DNA of 34,846 nt from Bacteroidales bacterium. Its GTDB lineage: Bacteria; Bacteroidota; Bacteroidia; Bacteroidales; UBA932. Below are positions 1 to 8,688 of the stretch, in pieces (within the stretch, counting starts at the first letter, position 1; every line of letters begins with the position of its first letter). The position numbers and the translations under genes were made by a program. The stretch spans positions 1 to 34,846 of the forward strand of contig SFJB01000003.1 of the NCBI GenBank assembly GCA_004555145.1. Reading direction: 5' to 3'. The notes beneath the pieces were generated by a model that had not been told where the DNA came from, made no database searches, and saw nothing but the letters and a program-made list of their open reading frames with translations.

Positions 1-116
1 CTATATTTCAGTATAGGCCACTTCTTCTAAAATAGAGCACCCTGCAAACTGCAAACAAGCCTATATGAATGACCAATGGAACCGGCTTCAGAAACCGTAT
101 CAGTACAGAAGCACGA

Positions 117-218
117 CTACGCCAGACGAAGAACATCGGTGCAATAGTCGATGATCTTGTCACGATGAGTAATGAATATCATCGTGTGATTCGGATGCTT
201 AAGAAAAATTTGTTTTCC
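117..218 (-). pseudogene. Decayed C-terminal remnant of an ABC transporter ATPase (tentative)
   Basis: Read on the minus strand, this stretch encodes about 33 residues with the pattern HPNHTMIFITHRDKIIDY, then CTDVLRLA and a TAG stop at 117-119. A hydrophobic strand ending in an ITHR-type H-loop and followed by an amphipathic helix and a short strand is how the nucleotide-binding domain of exporter-type ABC ATPases ends. The reading frame is closed by an in-frame TGA at 219-221, and upstream sequence in that frame runs into the glucosidase gene on the other strand, so no intact transporter exists here. The -35-like half of the glucosidase promoter lies inside the remnant. The match is short and made by eye, so a chance resemblance is possible. 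Confidence 0.4.
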
Positions 219-240
219 TCATCCAAGAGTTGTAAATTTG
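209..240 (+). promoter_or_regulatory. Bacteroidota-type promoter for the GH3 gene
   Basis: TTTG at 209-212, a 20-base spacer, then TAAATTTG at 233-240 match the -33/-7 consensus (TTTG and TAnnTTTG) of Bacteroidota housekeeping promoters. The start codon follows only 4 bases after the -7 box, so the transcript is predicted to be leaderless or nearly so. Confidence 0.65.
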
Positions 241-244
241 AGGT

Positions 245-2539
245 ATGAGGAAAAGAATTCATCAAATAGTTTTGCTTTGGCTTGCGTTGTCTTGCGTAGC
301 CTGCACCACCAAGTCCGAGATGGACCGTTTTGTCGATGATCTGATGGGACGTATGACCCTGGAACAGAAAATCGGACAGCTGAACCTCCATTCCGCTCCC
401 GGCTTCATATCTGCCGAGAAGGTGATGGAAGAGGATGAAAATATCAAACTGCTCAGGCAGGGACTTCTCGGTGGCTTATACGGATCCGGAAATCCGGAGT
501 TGCTGCGCCAGTGCCAGGAGATTGCTCTTGAATCCGGCGCCGGCATTCCGCTGATCTTCGGTATGGACGTCATTCACGGTTATCAGACCGTGTTCCCAGT
601 GCCTCTGGCGCTGTCTACATCCTGGAATATGGATTTGATCGAGAACTGCACGCGCATTGCTGCGATTGAAGCAGCTGCGAGCGGCATCAACTGGGTGTTC
701 AGCCCGATGGTGGATATATGCCGCGATGCGCGCTGGGGCAGAATTGTCGAAGGCGGCGGCGAAGATCCGTATCTCGGCGGAGAGATAGCGAAGGCTATGG
801 TGTACGGATATCAGGGCCGGGATGAGGAATATGGCACCGACGAGCTTATGGCCTGCGTAAAGCACTATGCTCTCTACGGAGGAGCGGAAGCCGGACGCGA
901 CTACAACTCCGTGTTCCTGTCCCGTCAGGAAGCGCTCAACGGCTATATGCGCCCGTATATGAAGGCCGCCGAGGCTGGAGCTGCCAGCTATATGAGTTCG
1001 TTCAACGAGTTCGAGGGCATTCCTGCATCGATGAACTCTTACCTTATGCAGGAGCTTCTCAGGGATGACTGGGGATTCAAAGGCTTCATAGTATCCGATG
1101 CCACGGCCATTGCAGAAGAGGTGAACCACGGCATCGGCGATATGCAGGAGGTGTCCGCAAGGTCGCTGCAGGCCGGATTGGATATGGATATGAACTCTGA
1201 TGCCTATATCGGCACGTTGAAAAAATCCCTTGAGGAGGGGCGGATTGCGGAAGCGGACATAGACCGTGCCTGTCGCCGCATACTCGAAGCCAAGTACAAG
1301 CTCGGTCTCTTCGAAGATCCGTTCCGCTATCTGGATGCAGAAAGGTATGCAAACGCCGTATATACGGAGGATAACCGCAAGGCATCCCGCGAAGCTGCAC
1401 GAGAGTGTCAGGTGCTACTTAAGAATAACGGTGTCCTGCCGCTTTCCCGCGATGCCCGCATTGCTGTGGTAGGCCCGCTCGCAGATGACGCTGAATCGAT
1501 GACAGGCTGCTGGTCGATGTCAAGCCACGGAAAGGAAAGCGTTACTATATGGCAGGGCATATCCGAAGTGGCCAAGGCTAGTCTGTCCGAGGGGTCCTGG
1601 CTTTTCAATGATGCCGAAATGGAGGAGAATGTCCTCTACGGCCTTGCCAAATCCTTTGTTCCCGGGTTCAAGGCTCCCGATGTCCACAGCGTCAGCCAGA
1701 AAAGCCTGATTGCGGATGCCGTAGCAAAGGCCCGCCAGGCGGATGTCGTAGTGGCGTGCGTGGGAGAACACGCAAATATGAACGGTGAGGGTTCATCCAG
1801 GTCGGATATCAGCCTTCCTGATGCCCAGAAAGAACTGCTCAGGGCGCTCAAGGCTACCGGCAAGCCTGTGGTGATGGTTCTTGTGACCGGCCGCCCTCTC
1901 GCACTTGTGGAGGAAGATGCCTCTATGGATGCCATACTGAATGTCTGGAGCCCTGGCTCCGAGGGAGGACACGCAGTAGCCGACATACTTTTCGGGGAGG
2001 TCTCCCCTTCAGCCAAACTGACTGCATCCTTCCCTCGCAGCGTGGGCCAGCTGCCTCTTTATTACAATCATAAGAACACAGGAAGGCCTCACCCAGACGA
2101 TGCTGGGTATAAGAAGTTCGTCAGCTGCTACATGGATGAAATCAATGCCCCGCTATATCCTTTCGGCTACGGTCTCAGCTACACTACTTTTGAATACAGT
2201 CCTGTCAGCCTGAGTTCTGCGGAAATGCCTTTGGACGGTTCTGTCAAAGCATCCGTACAGGTCAGCAACAGGGGCAAGTTCGACGCGGATGAGATAGTCC
2301 AACTCTATATTCACGACATTTACGCCAGCTCCACCCGCCCTGTCAAGGAACTCAAGGGCTTCCGCAAGCTGCACATACCGGTTGGGGAATCCGTTCAGGT
2401 GGATTTCACCATAACTGCTGAAGAGCTGTCGTTCTATAACCACGATCTTGAATGGGTGTGCGAGGCCGGCGATTTTGAAATCATGCTCGGACCGAACAGC
2501 CGAGACGTTCAGAAACTCACTTTGAAAATAATTGATTGA
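245..2539 (+). CDS. bglX: GH3 beta-glucosidase (BglX-type), lipoprotein
   Basis: The 764-residue product is a periplasmic or surface glycoside hydrolase that should release terminal beta-linked glucose (or xylose) from oligosaccharides. It begins with a lipoprotein signal ending LSCVAC, with Cys20 as the lipidation site. A GH3 N-terminal TIM-barrel follows; GFIVSDATAI places the catalytic nucleophile at Asp285. The GH3 C-terminal sandwich domain spans roughly 395-620, and a fibronectin-III-like domain ends the protein (EIVQLYIHD, RPVKELKGFRK). Length and domain order match BglX-type enzymes. The ATG at 245 is chosen because it gives the intact signal peptide directly behind a promoter. The esterase gene follows after 24 bases, so the pair is probably co-transcribed and acts on plant glycans. 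GH3 substrate specificity cannot be read with certainty from sequence. Confidence 0.95.
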   Translation: MRKRIHQIVLLWLALSCVACTTKSEMDRFVDDLMGRMTLEQKIGQLNLHSAPGFISAEKVMEEDENIKLLRQGLLGGLYGSGNPELLRQCQEIALESGAGIPLIFGMDVIHGYQTVFPVPLALSTSWNMDLIENCTRIAAIEAAASGINWVFSPMVDICRDARWGRIVEGGGEDPYLGGEIAKAMVYGYQGRDEEYGTDELMACVKHYALYGGAEAGRDYNSVFLSRQEALNGYMRPYMKAAEAGAASYMSSFNEFEGIPASMNSYLMQELLRDDWGFKGFIVSDATAIAEEVNHGIGDMQEVSARSLQAGLDMDMNSDAYIGTLKKSLEEGRIAEADIDRACRRILEAKYKLGLFEDPFRYLDAERYANAVYTEDNRKASREAARECQVLLKNNGVLPLSRDARIAVVGPLADDAESMTGCWSMSSHGKESVTIWQGISEVAKASLSEGSWLFNDAEMEENVLYGLAKSFVPGFKAPDVHSVSQKSLIADAVAKARQADVVVACVGEHANMNGEGSSRSDISLPDAQKELLRALKATGKPVVMVLVTGRPLALVEEDASMDAILNVWSPGSEGGHAVADILFGEVSPSAKLTASFPRSVGQLPLYYNHKNTGRPHPDDAGYKKFVSCYMDEINAPLYPFGYGLSYTTFEYSPVSLSSAEMPLDGSVKASVQVSNRGKFDADEIVQLYIHDIYASSTRPVKELKGFRKLHIPVGESVQVDFTITAEELSFYNHDLEWVCEAGDFEIMLGPNSRDVQKLTLKIID

Positions 2540-2563
2540 CACCATTTTAATTAATCTCTATTT

Positions 2564-3694
2564 ATGAAAAGAATCATTAGCTTACTTGTCGCATCAGTAT
2601 TCGCGACAACAGCGCTCAACGCGCAGGAACTTGCCAACTTCGCTTTCGGAGGACGCAAGCCTATTGTGTCCCCTGAGGTGCAGAATGACAGTGTAACCTT
2701 CCGTCTGAAGGCTGACTATGCCACGGTGGTGAAGCTTTCCGCTTCCTGGCTGGGATACCAGAATATTGTAGAACTCACCAGGGGTGAGGGCAATGTCTGG
2801 TCAGTTACTCTTCCTGCACCTTCACCGGAGATCTATACCTACAACTTCATTGTTGACGGAACTTCCGTGAACGACCCTAGTAACGTGCTCGTGCAGAGGG
2901 ATGGAACCCGCTACCTGAGCATGCTCCTCATCGACGGTGAGCTTTCGGAGAACTATAAGGAGGCAAACCAGAGAGGTTCTGTCACCCATATGTGGTATGA
3001 CAGCGAGATACTCGGAATCAACCGCCGTCTCACCGTATATACCCCGTACGGCTATGAGGCCAACAAGAAGGCCAAGTATCCGGTGCTCTATCTTCTCCAC
3101 GGTGCAGGCGGAGACGAGGAGGCCTGGACTTCCATGGGTCGCGCAGCCCAGATTCTCGACAATCTTATCGAGAAAGGTCTGGCAAAGCCTATGATTGTGG
3201 TTATGCCTAACGGCAACCCTAACCAGCAGGCGGCAGTTACCCTCAACCTCCCTACAAGCAAGATGAATTATCGTGATCCGGCTAATGCCAATGCATATGT
3301 AAGGAGCCTCTGCGAGGAAATCGTTCCATTCATCGAGAAGAATTTCCGCGCAATCCCTAAGCCTGAGTCACGCGCTATCGCCGGACTCTCGATGGGCGGC
3401 GGACACACCATCGCGGCTTCAACCCTCTATCCTCAGCTCTTCGACTATATTTGCCCGCTTTCAGCAGCAGGCAATATGACTGTGGAGCAGGCTCAGGCGC
3501 TGAAGAAGGCTGGCGTGAAACTCTACTGGATAGGTTGCGGACGTGAAGACTTCCTCTTCGAGGGCAACAATAAACTTGATGCAGTGCTCACTGAGGCCGG
3601 TCTGGAGCACACCTATTACGTGAATGGAGGCGGCCACGTCTGGTTTAACTGGAGACAGTATCTCAACATCTTCGCCCAGTTGCTTTTCAAATAG
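2564..3694 (+). CDS. Secreted CE1-type esterase (esterase D family) with N-terminal Ig-like/CBM48-like domain
   Basis: This 376-residue alpha/beta hydrolase has a cleavable signal peptide ending in LNAQ (about residue 21). Residues 25-125 resemble the early-set/CBM48-like domain found in front of bacterial feruloyl and acetyl-xylan esterases. The catalytic domain shows the oxyanion region YLLHGAGGDEEAW, the nucleophile elbow GLSMGG with Ser276, a plausible acid Asp in GREDF, and a C-terminal His in GGGHVW. The probable role is removing feruloyl or acetyl groups from hemicellulose, which would complement the beta-glucosidase encoded 24 bases upstream; a strong terminator follows. The alpha/beta-hydrolase assignment is firm. 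The exact ester substrate is inferred from family and neighbour. Confidence 0.9.
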   Translation: MKRIISLLVASVFATTALNAQELANFAFGGRKPIVSPEVQNDSVTFRLKADYATVVKLSASWLGYQNIVELTRGEGNVWSVTLPAPSPEIYTYNFIVDGTSVNDPSNVLVQRDGTRYLSMLLIDGELSENYKEANQRGSVTHMWYDSEILGINRRLTVYTPYGYEANKKAKYPVLYLLHGAGGDEEAWTSMGRAAQILDNLIEKGLAKPMIVVMPNGNPNQQAAVTLNLPTSKMNYRDPANANAYVRSLCEEIVPFIEKNFRAIPKPESRAIAGLSMGGGHTIAASTLYPQLFDYICPLSAAGNMTVEQAQALKKAGVKLYWIGCGREDFLFEGNNKLDAVLTEAGLEHTYYVNGGGHVWFNWRQYLNIFAQLLFK

Positions 3695-3705
3695 CAAATC
3701 AGAGA

Positions 3706-3735
3706 GGGTGATTGGTCAGCCAGTCACCCTTTTTT
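3706..3735 (+). terminator. Rho-independent terminator after the esterase gene
   Basis: A 10-bp stem, GGGTGATTGG (3706-3715) with CCAGTCACCC (3720-3729), contains a single T-G wobble, closes a TCAG loop and is followed by six Ts. It separates the glycan operon from the convergent exporter gene. The other strand has the same hairpin but no T tract. Confidence 0.93.
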
Positions 3736-3756
3736 ATTGCTTGGCAGCCTGTTCTA

Positions 3757-4668
3757 TTAAGGCTGTGACTGATTGCGGCGTCCCGGCTTGAGTATCATAA
3801 AGATGACAGAGGCAATGCAGATTGCGATGCCGCAGCACATACGCGGCGTGAAAGGCTCTGCGAAGACGGTAGTGCCCACCAGAATGGCTGTGATAGGCTC
3901 GAATACTCCCAGCACGGAGGTTTTGGTTGGCCCTATGTACCGGGATGAAATCGCCAGAGCGAGCAGGGCAATAAGGGTAGGGAAGACGGCAAGTCCCAGG
4001 AGACGGGCGGCATCAGCCCACGAACCCAGACCCCGTATAAAGCAATCTCCTTCCCGCAGGCACTCTGCGGACCTGAGACAGGCGAACATCAGGGTGCCGA
4101 AAATCAGCACATAGAGGGTGAGCCTGTCCTCGGCAATGTTACGGAGACGCTTGCTCCGGTTGACGATGATCAGGTATGCTGAGTAGCTCAGGGCGGACAG
4201 GATGGCCAGAGCTATGCCGGGGAGTTTGATTTCTGCCCCGTCGGAGGGGCTGGACAGCAGGCATATGCCGCCAAAGGTGGTGACAATAGAGAGCCAGGTC
4301 TGCCAACTGGGGTAAAACCTCATCAGGGCCATGATAAGCGCCACGAATACGGGGTAGAGGTACACCAGAGTCGTGGCTAGTCCGGAGGGAATGAAAAGGT
4401 ACGAGGCAAAGAGGAAAGCGCTGCTGCAGGCAAAGAGTACGCCGAGTGTGGCGAGCTGGGGCAGTTCCCTCCATTTCACGCGCAGTTTTTCCTTGCGTGC
4501 GGCTATCAGTACAATGATGAGAATGACGGAAAACAGATACCTGAACAAGAGCATCACCGTCACAGGCATCCCCTCGTCTATGAGAGGCTTTGCGAAAAGC
4601 GGATTGAGTCCATATGATGCCCCCGCTGCGATTCCTGCAGAATAACCTATGATTCTTCTGTCAATCAA
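3757..4668 (-). CDS. DMT-superfamily (EamA) transporter
   Basis: This 303-residue inner-membrane protein is built of about ten hydrophobic helices in two five-helix EamA repeats (roughly 8-140 and 150-295). Family cues are the N-terminal AAGASYGLNPLFAKPL segment, the mid-protein repeat start LPGIALAILSALSYSAYLIIVNR, and the late helix GPTKTSVLGVFEPITAILVG, where a Pro-containing EP motif is typical. Such proteins export or exchange small metabolites such as amino acids or nucleosides; the substrate cannot be predicted. The start is a TTG at 4666-4668. No ATG lies between the upstream in-frame stop and this codon, and the next internal ATG would delete the first helix. The gene is convergent with the esterase and has its own promoter upstream. 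Confidence 0.9.
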   Translation of the reverse strand: MIDRRIIGYSAGIAAGASYGLNPLFAKPLIDEGMPVTVMLLFRYLFSVILIIVLIAARKEKLRVKWRELPQLATLGVLFACSSAFLFASYLFIPSGLATTLVYLYPVFVALIMALMRFYPSWQTWLSIVTTFGGICLLSSPSDGAEIKLPGIALAILSALSYSAYLIIVNRSKRLRNIAEDRLTLYVLIFGTLMFACLRSAECLREGDCFIRGLGSWADAARLLGLAVFPTLIALLALAISSRYIGPTKTSVLGVFEPITAILVGTTVFAEPFTPRMCCGIAICIASVIFMILKPGRRNQSQP

Positions 4669-4747
4669 GTTTGGCTTTTTTGAAAATCCTGTTTCTCTGA
4701 ATTCTTATGAACAGTTCTGCCTTGTCCATGGATACATTGAAATTTCT

Positions 4748-4779
4748 CAAAATTACGAATTCTCTTCATAACTTGCAAA
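4748..4779 (-). promoter_or_regulatory. Promoter for the EamA exporter gene
   Basis: On the minus strand TTTG (4779-4776), a 20-base spacer and TAATTTTG (4755-4748) match the -33/-7 consensus. The predicted leader is about 75 bases. Together with the promoter at 4813-4844 it makes the 4669-4868 gap a divergent control region. Confidence 0.6.
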
Positions 4780-4812
4780 TATTTCCGACAAAGATGGAGT
4801 GGAGCTGTCTTG

Positions 4813-4844
4813 TTTGTGGAAGAGTCAAATAATTGCTATATTTG
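4813..4844 (+). promoter_or_regulatory. Promoter for the zinc-ribbon/kinase/AAA+/FHA/PP2C island
   Basis: TTTG (4813-4816), 20 bases, then a perfect TATATTTG (4837-4844). It lies 24 bases ahead of the first ATG of the island. I see no equally good promoter or terminator inside the following 8.3 kb, so all five genes are probably transcribed from here. Confidence 0.75.
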
Positions 4845-4868
4845 TAGATAAGGCATATTGAACGGTAC

Positions 4869-5789
4869 ATGAACTTTGTTATGGCAGATGATATCAGGAC
4901 CAGGCAGCGCACACGTGAAGAGGCTCAGGCTGCCGTGAAACAGCAGACTGAAGAGGGGACTCCCTTCGGAAAATGTCCCAAATGCGGAGCCCCTACGGTT
5001 CCGGACTTTGAGCTTTGCCCGAATTGCGGGGCGAAGCTGGTGGATTATTGTACCTTCTGCGGTGCCATGATGGGCCATGATGATATGGACTGCCCCGAGT
5101 GCGGAATGCCGTCGGAGGGGATAGAGTGTTCGGATTGCAAGATAATCAATTACCGTCCTTTCTGCCGAGCTTGTGGAAGGCCCCTCTCCCGGGCTGCCCG
5201 AAAAGCTGTGGATAAAGCTAAGATGGATCCTAAGGTGCGTGAGGCGGCCAGGGCAATGGTGCGTATTTCCGAGCTTCAGGCAGAATTGGATTCAGCAGCT
5301 TGTAAAGAAGAATGTGCTGAAAATCAAGAACCTACGGAAGGGAAACTCCGCCTTGATGAACTTATGTCCAAGGTGGGATTCACGACGGCGGACATGCCAT
5401 CTGCGAAGCGCAGGAAGATGGGCCGCAGCCGTGAGGAAGTGATGGCCGAGTACGCCAGGGCGGTGGAAGAAGCCAACAGGATTTTCGAGGAGATGCTGCC
5501 TCCGGCCGGAATGACACCCCAGGAGCAGCGCAATTATTACACTGCCAGAAAGGTGGCCGTGATGGAGACAATAGAAGAAAGCTGGTATGAAGTTACGGTG
5601 AGCGTGGGAATGTACTGGGAGTGCAACAAGTGCCATGTCAAACACAATAATCCATCCGAATGTTATGTGCGCGAGTTCGGAGGCAAATGGATTCAGGACA
5701 AGATTACCAGGGTGGTGCCGGAAGGAACCCCTGGGGCAGTTAAATATACCAAGGTTGTGGGAGAGAGAAAGGTATACAAAAGAGAGTAG
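4869..5789 (+). CDS. Zinc-ribbon protein, first gene of the phosphosignalling island
   Basis: This is a 306-residue soluble protein. Twelve cysteines form six CxxC knuckles, at residues 36/39, 50/53, 61/64, 75/78, 87/90 and 99/102, which is enough for three consecutive zinc ribbons. A charged helical middle follows (about 110-225), and near the C terminus WECNKCHVKHNN with a further Cys suggests a partial fourth metal site. There is no signal peptide or membrane segment, and no catalytic motif that I recognise. Two ATGs fit the start, 4869 and 4881; the second (MADDIR) is equally credible. Only 3 bases separate its stop from the kinase start, so the two are probably translated together. A scaffold or substrate-binding role for the downstream kinase is inferred from context only. 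Confidence 0.85.
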   Translation: MNFVMADDIRTRQRTREEAQAAVKQQTEEGTPFGKCPKCGAPTVPDFELCPNCGAKLVDYCTFCGAMMGHDDMDCPECGMPSEGIECSDCKIINYRPFCRACGRPLSRAARKAVDKAKMDPKVREAARAMVRISELQAELDSAACKEECAENQEPTEGKLRLDELMSKVGFTTADMPSAKRRKMGRSREEVMAEYARAVEEANRIFEEMLPPAGMTPQEQRNYYTARKVAVMETIEESWYEVTVSVGMYWECNKCHVKHNNPSECYVREFGGKWIQDKITRVVPEGTPGAVKYTKVVGERKVYKRE

Positions 5790-5792
5790 ATT

Positions 5793-8642
5793 ATGGCACA
5801 GGAGGACAAAATTAAACAGATCCTGGAAGGACTCCACAAAAAGGAGAATGGCACGACAGTCCCTCAGAAGACTGCTGCAACCCCTCAAAAGACTGCTGTG
5901 GCCCCTCAGAAGACCGATGCGGGACCGGGTGCCGTGTCCAAAGGCTCCTCCGATGTGAAATGTGCCTATAGCGAAGGCGCCAAAATCAGCGCCGGCAGCA
6001 GGGACTGCATCGTGGAGAAAGTCATAGGCAGCGGATCGGAAGGCGAACTCTATGTTGTGTCGGCTTCAGGCAGGCGCTATGCCCTGAAACTTTATCGCAA
6101 GGGGCATCAGCCGAATTTCAAAGTGCTACCGTTTCTGGATAAGCTTGCCGGGAAAGGTTACCTCGTGGATACTGTCGACTACGGCCCCGACTATGAACTT
6201 CTGGAATATTTTCCTGAGGGCAATGTCGCCGCTGCCGGATTGAAGGGTAACGCGCAGGCCATACTTGCCATCGCTCTCAAGACCGCAATGGCTCTGGACA
6301 AGCTGCATAAGGAGGGCATACTGCATAAGGATGTCAAGCCTGCAAATATACTCATTAAAGACAGGGACAGTTGGGACACTGTCCTGTGCGATTTCGGAAT
6401 TGCAGACATTATGGATGCTCAGGGGAAGTGCGCCACAACCCAGGTGCGTACTCCCATATATGCCGCTCCGGAAGTGTATTCGGACACTGTGACCATTTCG
6501 GGGGTAAGCTATACTGAACTGAGCGCCAAGGCTGACTTCTATTCCCTTGGTATGACCATACTCTCGCTATGGGCAGGGGAAAGCGCTTTCCTTGCAAAAG
6601 AGCACCAGATGGCTATTGACAAGGTAAAGGGAAGGATTGCCGTGCCTTCCGATATGCCGGACCCCCTGGCGAGGATATGCCGCGGACTGCTGATCAAGAA
6701 CCCGGCCAAACGCTGGGACTGGGAGGAAATCGAGAAGACGGTAAACGGCCGGGATGTGCCGGTGGAGGAAGATGAACTGCTGGAGGATCTCAATATCACC
6801 TTCAGTGCTTCCAAACACCTGTTCGCCAATACCCCTGAGGAACTTGTCGGATGTATGGTTCAGGAACCTGAACTGGCAAGGAAGTATCTCTACCGCGGCA
6901 CTGTGGAGAAGTGGTTGAGACCCTATCCTGAACTTGCCCTTGAGATTCAGGACATAGTGGAGAAACGCTATCCGAAAGACCAGGATACAGGACTTATGGC
7001 AGCGATTTACCTGTTGGACCCGACTGTGCCCCTGCGGCTCTCCGGCAGTTCGCGAAAGGACGGAAAGGCCGTCTGCCGTGATGCCGTGACCCTGAAGGAC
7101 GTGGGCAATTTTTTCAACGACAGCTTACCGGACCCGGATACCGTCAATCTTTTGAATTCTGACACTTTTGTGGAATGGGTCCGTTCCAGAAGTGCGGATG
7201 TGGCTGCCAAACTGCCTGCCACAAAAGCCTGCTATCCGACATATATGCTTCGCGTGCAGACTGTGGACCCTATGTCGGACATAAACCTCATCAACGACAG
7301 CTCGGACCCGCTGTACGCTATGACTCAGCAGGGCATTGGCCTTGTACTCAATGAGATATACAATATTTTCTGGGGTAGGTACAGGGGCAATCTGGATACG
7401 ATGATCAGCGATTGGCCCAAGAAAGCCAACGCTCCGCTGAACAGGCGCATACCCCTGAGTACAATCAGCAATGTGGTGATGGGCCTTTATTATCCTGATG
7501 AATTCTGCTACCTTAAGACTTTCTTCAAGCTGAAAGGCGGCCGTTTCACCAAGCAGCTCAGCTGGTACGAGCACTGCGTGGACTATCACAGCTCCGACAA
7601 TAAGAAGAAAGCCGGTCCCAAGGATGAGCGCTACCTCGTTCAGTGTGCCTGGATGAGGATAGTCAAGGGATTCGGTCGCACTCCGGAATACAACTTCCCG
7701 GGGAGTGGAATCAGCATAAGGGACAGGAAGGATCTTGCAGCGATAGGCAAGGATGAGTTGCAAGGCGAATATGTGAAGGGCGGTCTGGTCGGTTGGCTTG
7801 CCGTGCAGTACCACGAGGACCCTTTCGCAGACCTTTCTGCCAAGTATAGCTATGAGCGTCTTCTGGAGAGCTATCTCGAGGAAATCAGACTGATTGATGC
7901 GAAACTTGAACCCGTGAAGCGTTTTGACCTGGCTAAGAAAAAGGCAGCTGCCGCGCTTGCGGGAGGAAAAGCCAGAATCAATGGCCTGAACATCAGGACA
8001 GCCCTGCAATGGCTGTGTCTGTTCGTCCTCGCCATGGTTCCTTGTCTGATTCTGCTCACTATGCTGGTATGCTCCATCATCGAGCATCCGACCTTGGATG
8101 TGTCCGGTCTGCGCCTTGAATCCTTCTTCTGGCCTGTGGGTCTGGTGGTTTCCGTAATTATATTCTTTGCCAGCGATTCGGACGGCTGCCTCATTCCCAT
8201 CATCGGAGGTGCCGTTTCTGCTGTTGCAGTTTTTTTCCTGATCAGGATTTTGGGTGCATATGTACTCTATATCTTTGCCGCAGTCGTGCTTGCTGTGCTC
8301 GGAATGCTTGTATTCTATGCTGTCAAATTTCTAAAGAGCGGCAATGCAGCCGTTGCGCGCAGGTTCTCCAAGCCGGGGTTTGAGGAAAACGTGTTGGAAC
8401 CACTCTACTTTGCCTTCAGCGATGAGACCGATTTCGATTCCTCACTCAACGGGGCTTTCAACGACAGTGAGCTTCTCAGCTGGAAGCTGGAGCTTAAGAG
8501 CAGGCGGAAGTTCATAATCTCATTCGTGGTCGTGGTCTGGATCCTGATGGGGCTCAGTATGTTGATTCCGGGCAGCAGCCGATTCGACAATATTGCCAGA
8601 CCATTGCTGGAAAAAGTAATGCCGGCGGAGAAGCAGGAATAA
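5793..8642 (+). CDS. Membrane-anchored Ser/Thr protein kinase with large uncharacterised middle region
   Basis: This 949-residue protein carries a Hanks-type kinase domain at about 68-320. It has a Gly-rich loop GSGSEG (79-84), the ATP-anchoring Lys99 in YALKLY, a catalytic loop HKDVKPANI with Asp180 and Asn185 (HKD in place of HRD), DFG at 200-202 and an APE motif in YAAPEVY. The core is complete, so it should be active. In front is a short tail holding three 7-residue repeats based on PQKTA. Behind it, residues 330-720 form a folded-looking region I cannot assign. About five hydrophobic segments follow (near 740-765, 779-797, 804-830, 833-853 and 907-927), so the kinase should sit on the cytoplasmic side of the inner membrane. 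No PASTA or other extracellular sensor is visible. The FHA and PP2C genes downstream provide the expected phospho-reader and phosphatase. Confidence 0.92.
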   Translation: MAQEDKIKQILEGLHKKENGTTVPQKTAATPQKTAVAPQKTDAGPGAVSKGSSDVKCAYSEGAKISAGSRDCIVEKVIGSGSEGELYVVSASGRRYALKLYRKGHQPNFKVLPFLDKLAGKGYLVDTVDYGPDYELLEYFPEGNVAAAGLKGNAQAILAIALKTAMALDKLHKEGILHKDVKPANILIKDRDSWDTVLCDFGIADIMDAQGKCATTQVRTPIYAAPEVYSDTVTISGVSYTELSAKADFYSLGMTILSLWAGESAFLAKEHQMAIDKVKGRIAVPSDMPDPLARICRGLLIKNPAKRWDWEEIEKTVNGRDVPVEEDELLEDLNITFSASKHLFANTPEELVGCMVQEPELARKYLYRGTVEKWLRPYPELALEIQDIVEKRYPKDQDTGLMAAIYLLDPTVPLRLSGSSRKDGKAVCRDAVTLKDVGNFFNDSLPDPDTVNLLNSDTFVEWVRSRSADVAAKLPATKACYPTYMLRVQTVDPMSDINLINDSSDPLYAMTQQGIGLVLNEIYNIFWGRYRGNLDTMISDWPKKANAPLNRRIPLSTISNVVMGLYYPDEFCYLKTFFKLKGGRFTKQLSWYEHCVDYHSSDNKKKAGPKDERYLVQCAWMRIVKGFGRTPEYNFPGSGISIRDRKDLAAIGKDELQGEYVKGGLVGWLAVQYHEDPFADLSAKYSYERLLESYLEEIRLIDAKLEPVKRFDLAKKKAAAALAGGKARINGLNIRTALQWLCLFVLAMVPCLILLTMLVCSIIEHPTLDVSGLRLESFFWPVGLVVSVIIFFASDSDGCLIPIIGGAVSAVAVFFLIRILGAYVLYIFAAVVLAVLGMLVFYAVKFLKSGNAAVARRFSKPGFEENVLEPLYFAFSDETDFDSSLNGAFNDSELLSWKLELKSRRKFIISFVVVVWILMGLSMLIPGSSRFDNIARPLLEKVMPAEKQE
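5862..5924 (+). repeat. Three tandem 21-bp repeats in the kinase gene
   Basis: Units start at 5862, 5883 and 5904 and each begins CCTCAGAAGAC or a close variant, encoding PQKTAAT, PQKTAVA and PQKTDAG. They form a flexible, Thr-containing linker before the kinase domain. Such in-frame repeats can change copy number without breaking the gene. Confidence 0.85.
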
Positions 8643-8688
8643 CGCTTTTGATAAAAACAATCATTTACTTGAAAAACCTGAGATAGAT

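Noticed and set aside
1..116. Possible tRNA, IS end or coding sequence in the first 116 bases
   Set aside because: No cloverleaf, no terminal inverted repeat and no open frame of useful length; only a short GCAAACTGCAAAC direct repeat is visible.
4669..4812. Inverted TTATGAA/TTCATAA pair (4704-4710 and 4765-4771) as an operator between the divergent genes
   Set aside because: Only 7 bp, widely spaced and A/T-rich, so chance occurrence is likely.
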